64,000 bases of DNA from UBA1930 sp943371535. Its GTDB lineage: Bacteria; Bacteroidota; Bacteroidia; Chitinophagales; Chitinophagaceae. The stretch is taken from contig CALRVE020000005.1 of NCBI GenBank assembly GCA_943371535.1, positions 88,614 through 152,613 on the forward strand, written 5' to 3'. The stretch's first letter is position 1, and each line of letters opens with the position of its first letter. Below the pieces are notes generated by a model, which saw only the letters and a program-made list of their open reading frames with translations, was not told the DNA's origin and did no database searches. A program made the translations under genes and the position numbers. Positions 58,482 to 64,000 of the stretch are shown here, in pieces.

Positions 58482-58551
58482 GACAATTGACAATTTACAA
58501 TTGAAAATTGATAGTTAGAAATTGATAGTTGAAAATTGAATATTGAAAATT
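58482..58551. repeat. Degenerate 7-bp tandem repeat array (10 units)
   Basis: Ten in-phase heptamers (gacaatt, gacaatt, tacaatt, gaaaatt, gatagtt, agaaatt, gatagtt, gaaaatt, gaatatt, gaaaatt) start 13 bases after the hscA stop. It is the second heptamer array in this part of the window, with a different unit. Confidence 0.85.
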
Positions 58552-58638
58552 TATCCTCAAGAGGATTAGCTAATCCTATTGTTCTATTATTTCCCCACAA
58601 TAAAAAGTATTTTATTTCATTCAAGCTGTAGTTTTACA

Positions 58639-60150
58639 ATGATGGATAAAACTATAAAGCCATACTTTTATTTGTTAAGCTCTGTTATAGTGGTGGCTAC
58701 TTTGTACTGTTACAACCCTTTTAATTTATATTTTCTAGCCGATGATTTTTTGCACATTCCTGCAAGTGCAACCAATGTTTGGGTGCAACAAAATTCTTTA
58801 AGGCCTATTGGTAATCTCTCTTTGAAGTTGGATTATTTTTTTAGTAACAACCATGCTTTAGGTTATCATATAACCAATTTGTTATTGCATATAATTAATG
58901 CAGTGTTGGTGTATAGTGTGAGTAGACACATATTTCAGCAATTTGCAAATATTCAAAATGCATATCTATCTATCCTTATAGCAATTTTTTTCTTTAGTTA
59001 TCCATTTCATAGTGAAGCAGTTTTTTGGATTATTGGAAGAAGTGGTAGTTTGGGTGCTCTATTTTTTTTAGCTGCTTTTTATTGTTGGTTACAGCAACAA
59101 CAATCTGTTTTATTTAAAATTGGGGTATTTGTTTTTTTTCAGTTGGCATTATTTTCTTATGAATCTTCTTGGGTTTTTCCTATTGTAATTGCACTGTTCA
59201 TGTATATCCAATGGTCAACTAACAAGGAATATATAAGAACGTTGCTTGGATTGTTTTTGTTGATCATATTTCAGTTGATGCTTCATTTATATATTCGATA
59301 TGAAGCAACAGGAGAATTCATGAATCAATACGATGCCAATAGTTTTGTTCAATTTAATATTCCATTATTATTACAAAATTTTTTTAGATTATTTGCAAGA
59401 ACTTTAGTGCCTCCTTTATTTAGTAATACTCTTTTTCTTAGCATATTTTTCTTAGCAATTTTCATCATTATATGGATGGTTGTGGTAATGTTTCGTACAA
59501 AAAAAATGAATCGTTTTTATGTTGTATTAACACTTGTGTGGTTGTTTAGTTATTTGCCCTATTTATCTATTGGTATTGATACACATGGGGTAGAAGGAGA
59601 ACGTTATTTGTATTTGCCTTCTTTATTTTTTTGCATTTGGTTGGTGTATTTATTGCATCAGTTGTTATCTTCAAAAGCAACTATTATTGCTGTGCTTGTA
59701 GTTTGTACAGTCAATTTTTTCTTTTTGCAAAATGCCCGAAATTATTATACAAAAGCAGGAACAATAACCCAATTAACCATTGAACAAATCAATCAATTAC
59801 CCAATAAACAAAGAATTTTCTTTTACCAACTTCCTCAATACAATAAAGGTGCAGTAGTATTTAGAACAGGGTTAGAAGATGCAGTTAAATGGTTGGGCAA
59901 GAAAAGTGAACAGCAATTAATTGTAGTTACAAAAGATAATAGTGATGAAGTGCCGAAGCAACATCACTATAACTTTTTTAGAGTTCAATTCAATGAGAAA
60001 ATAACCATACCAAGTATTTCAAGCATATTAATACCCGATACTTCATTTAGAAAAAATTATATTGAAAAAGATACGCTTCAGCTTTTCTTTAACCCATCTA
60101 CCGATGCATGGTTTCAATATTCAGATACTAGTTTAATTATTCAGCATTAA
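58639..60150 (+). CDS. GT-C-like multi-pass membrane protein (possible glycosyltransferase), copy 1
   Basis: I place the start at the ATG at 58639 (MMDKTIKPYFYLLSSVIVVA); an earlier frame to 58579 would add 20 residues. The 503-residue protein has about ten membrane helices and an acidic pair in the first extracytoplasmic loop (FLADDFLHIP), as in GT-C glycosyltransferases. Conserved segments with its paralogue at 60821: RPIGNLSLKLDYFFS, WIIGRSGSLGALFFLAA, FSYESSWVFP and RYLYLPSLFF. The GT-C role is inferred; the lipid-linked donor and the acceptor are unknown. Its stop overlaps the convergent riboflavin synthase stop. Confidence 0.65.
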   Translation: MMDKTIKPYFYLLSSVIVVATLYCYNPFNLYFLADDFLHIPASATNVWVQQNSLRPIGNLSLKLDYFFSNNHALGYHITNLLLHIINAVLVYSVSRHIFQQFANIQNAYLSILIAIFFFSYPFHSEAVFWIIGRSGSLGALFFLAAFYCWLQQQQSVLFKIGVFVFFQLALFSYESSWVFPIVIALFMYIQWSTNKEYIRTLLGLFLLIIFQLMLHLYIRYEATGEFMNQYDANSFVQFNIPLLLQNFFRLFARTLVPPLFSNTLFLSIFFLAIFIIIWMVVVMFRTKKMNRFYVVLTLVWLFSYLPYLSIGIDTHGVEGERYLYLPSLFFCIWLVYLLHQLLSSKATIIAVLVVCTVNFFFLQNARNYYTKAGTITQLTIEQINQLPNKQRIFFYQLPQYNKGAVVFRTGLEDAVKWLGKKSEQQLIVVTKDNSDEVPKQHHYNFFRVQFNEKITIPSISSILIPDTSFRKNYIEKDTLQLFFNPSTDAWFQYSDTSLIIQH

Positions 60151-60743
60151 GCAGTTTTCATTAAGTCGTAAAAACGATTCATGTATTTACCAAATACATC
60201 AAACTCAATATTTACGCTATTGCCCACTTCTACAAACTGAATATTGGTATGTGTATAGGTGTAAGGAATAATGGCTACCGAGAAGTTGGTTTTAGTTACA
60301 TTAAAACAAGTTAGGCTAGTACCATTAATACAAATAGAGCCTTTTTCAATAAGTAATGGTGCAAATTGTTCATCAAACTCAAAACTGTATAACCAACTTC
60401 CGGTTTCATCTTTTTTCAAAATACAAGTTGCAGTGGCATCTACATGTCCTTGTACAAAATGACCATCAATTCTGCTATTGGCTAGTAAACATCTTTCAAT
60501 ATTTACAACATCATTTATTTTCCAACTACCAGCATTTGTTTTTTGTAAAGTTTCTTGAATAGCTGTAAGTGAATGTGTGCCATTCATGATTTTTTCAACG
60601 GTTAAGCAAATGCCATTGTGTGCAACACTTTGATCTACTTTTAAATCGTTGCTAATAAGGCTTTGAATAGTAAAAGTTACATTGGTTCCTTTATTTTCAA
60701 TATGAGTGATAATGCCTGTTGTTTCAATAATTCCTGTAAACAT
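60147..60743 (-). CDS. ribE: Riboflavin synthase alpha chain
   Basis: The 198-residue protein starts MFTGIIETTG, the invariant N-terminus of the family, and carries two lumazine-binding repeats: AHNGICLTVEKI in the first and VQGHVD and GSICINGTSLTCF in the second. It converts two molecules of 6,7-dimethyl-8-ribityllumazine into riboflavin. It is a single gene between two membrane-protein paralogues; its last codon overlaps the convergent upstream gene's stop, so transcription runs toward it from both sides. Confidence 0.95.
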   Translation of the reverse strand: MFTGIIETTGIITHIENKGTNVTFTIQSLISNDLKVDQSVAHNGICLTVEKIMNGTHSLTAIQETLQKTNAGSWKINDVVNIERCLLANSRIDGHFVQGHVDATATCILKKDETGSWLYSFEFDEQFAPLLIEKGSICINGTSLTCFNVTKTNFSVAIIPYTYTHTNIQFVEVGNSVNIEFDVFGKYMNRFYDLMKTA

Positions 60744-60820
60744 AATGCGTATGGTTATTTTAATTTTTAAACGAACTATTTATTTGTATCAATTGAAAAA
60801 TACTTAATCTTGTTTTAAAT

Positions 60821-62152
60821 ATGCTTGTATTGAATACCAACAAATACATATTACTTCTGTTCATTTTAGCAATTGCAAATGTAGTATTATACTGGCCGGG
60901 CAATATGTATTTTTTGAACGATGATTTGGTGCATATTCCTTTAACCGATGATGGCGTTTTGTTTCAGCAAAGATCAATCAGGCCTATACATGAATTGTTG
61001 GTGAGGTTTGATTTATACTTATGGGGGAAAAATGCTATTGGTTTTCATATTACAGCTTTATTGCTGCATGCAATTGTAACCGTGCAATTGTATTATTTAA
61101 CTAAAGCTATACAGTTAAAATATTTCAAAGTAAATAAAGTGACTGCACAACAAACCGCTTTATTGGGTTGTAGTTTATTTTTATTGTATCCTCAACATGC
61201 CGAATCGTTGGCTTGGATTTTAGGACGAACGCCCACATTAGCAGCTATCTTTTTTATGGCAATGTTGCAATTATTTATGCAAAGTGTGTTTAGTGTAAAA
61301 ACTTATTTATTAGCATTCATTTTGTTTTCGCTTACCTTATTTACATACGAACAAAGCATACTTTTTCCATTCATATTTTTTGTGTTGGCTTATGCCGAAA
61401 AGAATAAGCAACAACAAAAATCTATTTTATTATTTGCAATTACTACAAGTATTGCAGCAGTGGTATACATTATTGCACGAAAGCTGATTACTACAGAGAT
61501 TGTAGGTGTTTATGAGGGGGGTAATTTTAGTAAACTAATGGTATTAGTAGCTAATGCAATTAGAATACTCTATAGATTGTTTTTGAACCCTGCAACAATA
61601 AAAGTCTTTTCTTTTTTTGTAGGCTTTGTTACAATATTTTTTGTTGTACTAGCTTGGTTACATAAAAAAGAATGGATAAATAAAAAATGGTTGTTGTTTG
61701 TAGTTGTAATGGGTGTAATAATTGCACCAATTGTTTCGCTTGGAGTTACTGTACGTTCGTTTGAATCTGGGCGATATTTATATTTTCCTTCTTTATTTTT
61801 AGTAATTGGATTAGCCATTTACTGTCAACAGCATCAGAAAATTTATCCTAAATTGATGAAAGTTAGTTTAATGATACTTTGTGTGTATTGGTGTTGGGGT
61901 AAATATCAATCTTCCATAGTATTTCAAAATGCATCTAGTTACACTCAATCTGTTCATACAAATATTCAAGAACATTTTAAACAAACACCTAACGATACAT
62001 TAACTATCGATACACTTCGTTTAACAGTACATCGATTGCCTGTTTTTAGAATGGGTTTTAAATCTGGTGTTCATTGGTTATATCCAACAATAGATACCCA
62101 AAAAATTAAAGTGAATTTTTACCGAGATGAGTTTTTAGAAGATGAAAAATAG
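60821..62152 (+). CDS. GT-C-like multi-pass membrane protein (possible glycosyltransferase), copy 2
   Basis: The 443-residue protein is a paralogue of the gene at 58639: MYFLNDDLVHIP (acidic pair), RPIHELLVRFDLYLWGKNAI, WILGRTPTLAAIFFMA, FTYEQSILFPFIF and RYLYFPSLFLVIG are shared. It is about 60 residues shorter, lacking part of the C-terminal region. The pair looks like a duplication, now separated by ribE on the opposite strand. Function as for copy 1; it begins 77 bases upstream of the ribE start, in a divergent arrangement. Confidence 0.65.
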   Translation: MLVLNTNKYILLLFILAIANVVLYWPGNMYFLNDDLVHIPLTDDGVLFQQRSIRPIHELLVRFDLYLWGKNAIGFHITALLLHAIVTVQLYYLTKAIQLKYFKVNKVTAQQTALLGCSLFLLYPQHAESLAWILGRTPTLAAIFFMAMLQLFMQSVFSVKTYLLAFILFSLTLFTYEQSILFPFIFFVLAYAEKNKQQQKSILLFAITTSIAAVVYIIARKLITTEIVGVYEGGNFSKLMVLVANAIRILYRLFLNPATIKVFSFFVGFVTIFFVVLAWLHKKEWINKKWLLFVVVMGVIIAPIVSLGVTVRSFESGRYLYFPSLFLVIGLAIYCQQHQKIYPKLMKVSLMILCVYWCWGKYQSSIVFQNASSYTQSVHTNIQEHFKQTPNDTLTIDTLRLTVHRLPVFRMGFKSGVHWLYPTIDTQKIKVNFYRDEFLEDEK

Positions 62153-62553
62153 AGTTGATGTATCGTTAACTTTTTCCTTTAAGTTTTGCTACCATTCCCA
62201 TTTCTCTAATTATCAACTTTATAAACAAGTAGGATATTCAAGTTAAATGTGCTTAGTTTAATTTGAATAGATTATCCCCTTTTTTTGAAACGTAAAAATA
62301 TTTATTAGAAAAAAAATCCTAATAGCTTTACTTTCTTAAGAATTTATATAATTCCTCATTTTCTGTATTGCCTAAATATTGCTTGTATGAGAAAAAATCA
62401 CAATTCTGTTGGTATACTAATTATTCATCAACTTAGACATATTCAATTGGTCATTTCTCAATCAGGGTAAATGTATTATGTATTATAAATTTAGTCAATA
62501 ATAAAATACTCATTTACAAAAATTCTATTTATTAAAATTAAAATTTAAAAATT
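62153..62553. other. AT-rich intergenic stretch, no gene seen
   Basis: The longest frame I find (MRKNHNSVGILIIHQLRHIQ and seven further residues, about 62387-62470) is too short and has no context, so I do not call it. A TAAATTTA sequence at 62486-62493, 60 bases before the next gene's start, is one base from the TAnnTTTG promoter box but weak. Confidence 0.4.
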
Positions 62554-64000
62554 ATGAAAAAGTTTTACCTTTTTCTTCTTCTAGCTTTTATAAATATTTC
62601 GGCTAATGCGGTTACCAAAACTTGGGCTCTTGCTGGAAATGGAAGTTGGAATACCCCTGCCAATTGGAGTCCTTCTGGAGTGCCAGGCGTTGCAGATGAT
62701 GTAGTATTTGCCAACTCTGCAGCAGTAACAGTTACATTAGACTTCACTACATCTACAACAATCAATTCAATTTCAATTAATGGCACAGCAAATGTTACCT
62801 TTTTAACAGGTGCAAATCGTACTATTAATTTAGGAGGTGGGGGTACGAGTGGTACAGCATTATTTATTGTAGCTAGTAGAAATTTTGTATTAAATGCTTC
62901 GGCAAGTAATGTTGGTACAATCATTAACATACCAACAAATTATACTGCTTCTATAAATGGAGGATTAAATTTAGATGCATTTGCCACTAGTGGATTTACT
63001 GGACAAACCCACAAATTGATTACTGTTGATGCAAATAGTGTACAAGTTAATAGCGGTGGAGTAATCATTACTTATGCTGAAAATTCAGGTGAACCATTTG
63101 GCTCATATACAGGTACCAACAATATTGTTGTTTTTAACAGTGGGGCAAGATTTACCTATTATGCAGGAGCAAATCCTTTTGGAAGCAGTTCTGGTGAAGG
63201 AATCTCTCAATTTAAATCTGGCAGTATTTATTCTTGTTTTGGAGGTAATACATTAAGTATGGCTGGCAGAACTTATTCTACCCTTGTAATTGGAAGTGGT
63301 GGAACTTACAATTCTTCAACAAATACTTCTAATATTACTACTACAGTCGATTCTTTAATTGTAAATACGGGTACTTTAAATTTATCGGCATCTGGTAATG
63401 CTTCTCCAAGTTTTTCTTTTAATAATGTCAACCTTGGTTTAACTGGAACTGGTACCAATGTATTAACATTAGGTAGTGATGTTACAGTTAGTACACCAAC
63501 TACTTATACTATAAGTGGTAATTTACTTCTTGGTAATAATTCTACTGCTACCAACTCAACACTGAATCTTGGGCAGAATTCTGGTACTGGTAGTTCTGAA
63601 ACTAGAATTACGTTTACAGGTATAGGTAAATCTTTAGATATTGGAACTACGGGTACAAGAAATATCAATCAGTCTGATGTTTCAGGAGCTACTTATTCTA
63701 CTAAATATAATATTGCACCCAATGCAAGTTTTAGTTTTAATAGAAATTTAAATCTTGCAACAGCAAATACAAATTCTACTATGACTGTTCAATCTTTGGG
63801 TGTAATAGCAGTTGGTGCTGGTGCTACGTTAACTTCTAATGGAAAATTAACAATTGAATCCAATTCAACTGGTACTGGTAGTATTGCCAATTCAGCTGGA
63901 AGTATCTCTGGTAACGTTACAGTAGAACGTTACATACCAGGAGGTCGTCGTACTTCACGTTTCTTAGGTCATCCATTTAGCAATGCTCTAGATATGTCGA
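62554..64000 (+). CDS. Large secreted beta-rich surface protein, N-terminal part (runs off window edge)
   Basis: The frame starts at the ATG at 62554 with a signal peptide (MKKFYLFLLLAFINISANA) and continues without a stop to the window edge: 482 codons are visible, so the gene is partial. The sequence is Gly-, Ser- and Thr-rich, built of short beta-strands (NGSWNTPANWSPSGVPGVAD, SGGTYNSSTNTSNITTT), a beta-helix or adhesin-like texture. Near the edge it reads SGNVTVERYIPGGRRTSRFL, matching the FG-GAP protein around its residue 2050 (GNVTVERYIPAGKRSFRFL). A sorting domain is expected further on but is not visible. Probably a T9SS substrate. Confidence 0.8.
   Translation, partial: MKKFYLFLLLAFINISANAVTKTWALAGNGSWNTPANWSPSGVPGVADDVVFANSAAVTVTLDFTTSTTINSISINGTANVTFLTGANRTINLGGGGTSGTALFIVASRNFVLNASASNVGTIINIPTNYTASINGGLNLDAFATSGFTGQTHKLITVDANSVQVNSGGVIITYAENSGEPFGSYTGTNNIVVFNSGARFTYYAGANPFGSSSGEGISQFKSGSIYSCFGGNTLSMAGRTYSTLVIGSGGTYNSSTNTSNITTTVDSLIVNTGTLNLSASGNASPSFSFNNVNLGLTGTGTNVLTLGSDVTVSTPTTYTISGNLLLGNNSTATNSTLNLGQNSGTGSSETRITFTGIGKSLDIGTTGTRNINQSDVSGATYSTKYNIAPNASFSFNRNLNLATANTNSTMTVQSLGVIAVGAGATLTSNGKLTIESNSTGTGSIANSAGSISGNVTVERYIPGGRRTSRFLGHPFSNALDMS

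Noticed and set aside
62387..62470. 27-codon frame in the last intergenic region
   Set aside because: Short, no context, no hydrophobic segment and no neighbouring promoter.

Overview
The window is AT-rich, single-copy-looking chromosomal DNA of a Bacteroidota bacterium. I infer a relative of the Chitinophagaceae, because type IX secretion (T9SS) substrates with type A and type B C-terminal sorting domains, PorP/SprF and PorV/PorQ-like outer-membrane proteins, gingipain-like C25 proteases, a 7TM-DISM/LuxR regulator and a TAnnTTTG promoter box occur together. The genus cannot be fixed from the sequence alone.

Layout. 1-1561: a two-component pair on the minus strand (LuxR-type response regulator, then a propeller sensor cut by the window edge). 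1585-9615: two large T9SS type B surface proteins, divergent around a perfect 20-bp palindrome, and a PorP/SprF protein. 10044-10117: tRNA-Pro(TGG) with a terminator. 10363-12815: tandem astacin-like metalloproteases. 12935-17753: a PIG-L deacetylase, two tiny membrane proteins, a pair of palindromic repeat elements and a sodium:solute symporter. 17886-27768: a 7TM/LuxR regulator, then a 2624-residue surface protein made of four units, each one IPT/TIG domain plus seven FG-GAP blades. 27984-34531: mixed housekeeping (GH13 amylase-like enzyme, polysaccharide deacetylase, CvfB-like S1 protein, SRPBCC protein, SGNH and alpha/beta hydrolases, TyrS). 34792-46163: two large C25 (PorU2-like) proteases flanking a PorV/PorQ-family protein.

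46319-53068 is the most accessory-looking part. Small genes lie almost all on the minus strand: a propeller lipoprotein, a class A beta-lactamase fused to an alpha/beta hydrolase, a small conserved protein, two GNAT acetyltransferases, a truncated third GNAT, an alpha/beta hydrolase and a transglutaminase-like protein. Three copies of a roughly 200-bp repeat sit just 3' of three of these genes, which looks like a gene-cassette array, although no integrase is present in the window.

53149-62152: a PolX-like protein whose polymerase motif is degenerate but whose PHP domain is kept, a ClC channel, an HscA-like Hsp70, and two paralogous GT-C-like membrane proteins around riboflavin synthase. Two 7-bp tandem-repeat arrays lie between these genes. 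The window ends inside a further secreted surface protein (62554 onward) that shares a C-terminal segment with the giant FG-GAP protein.
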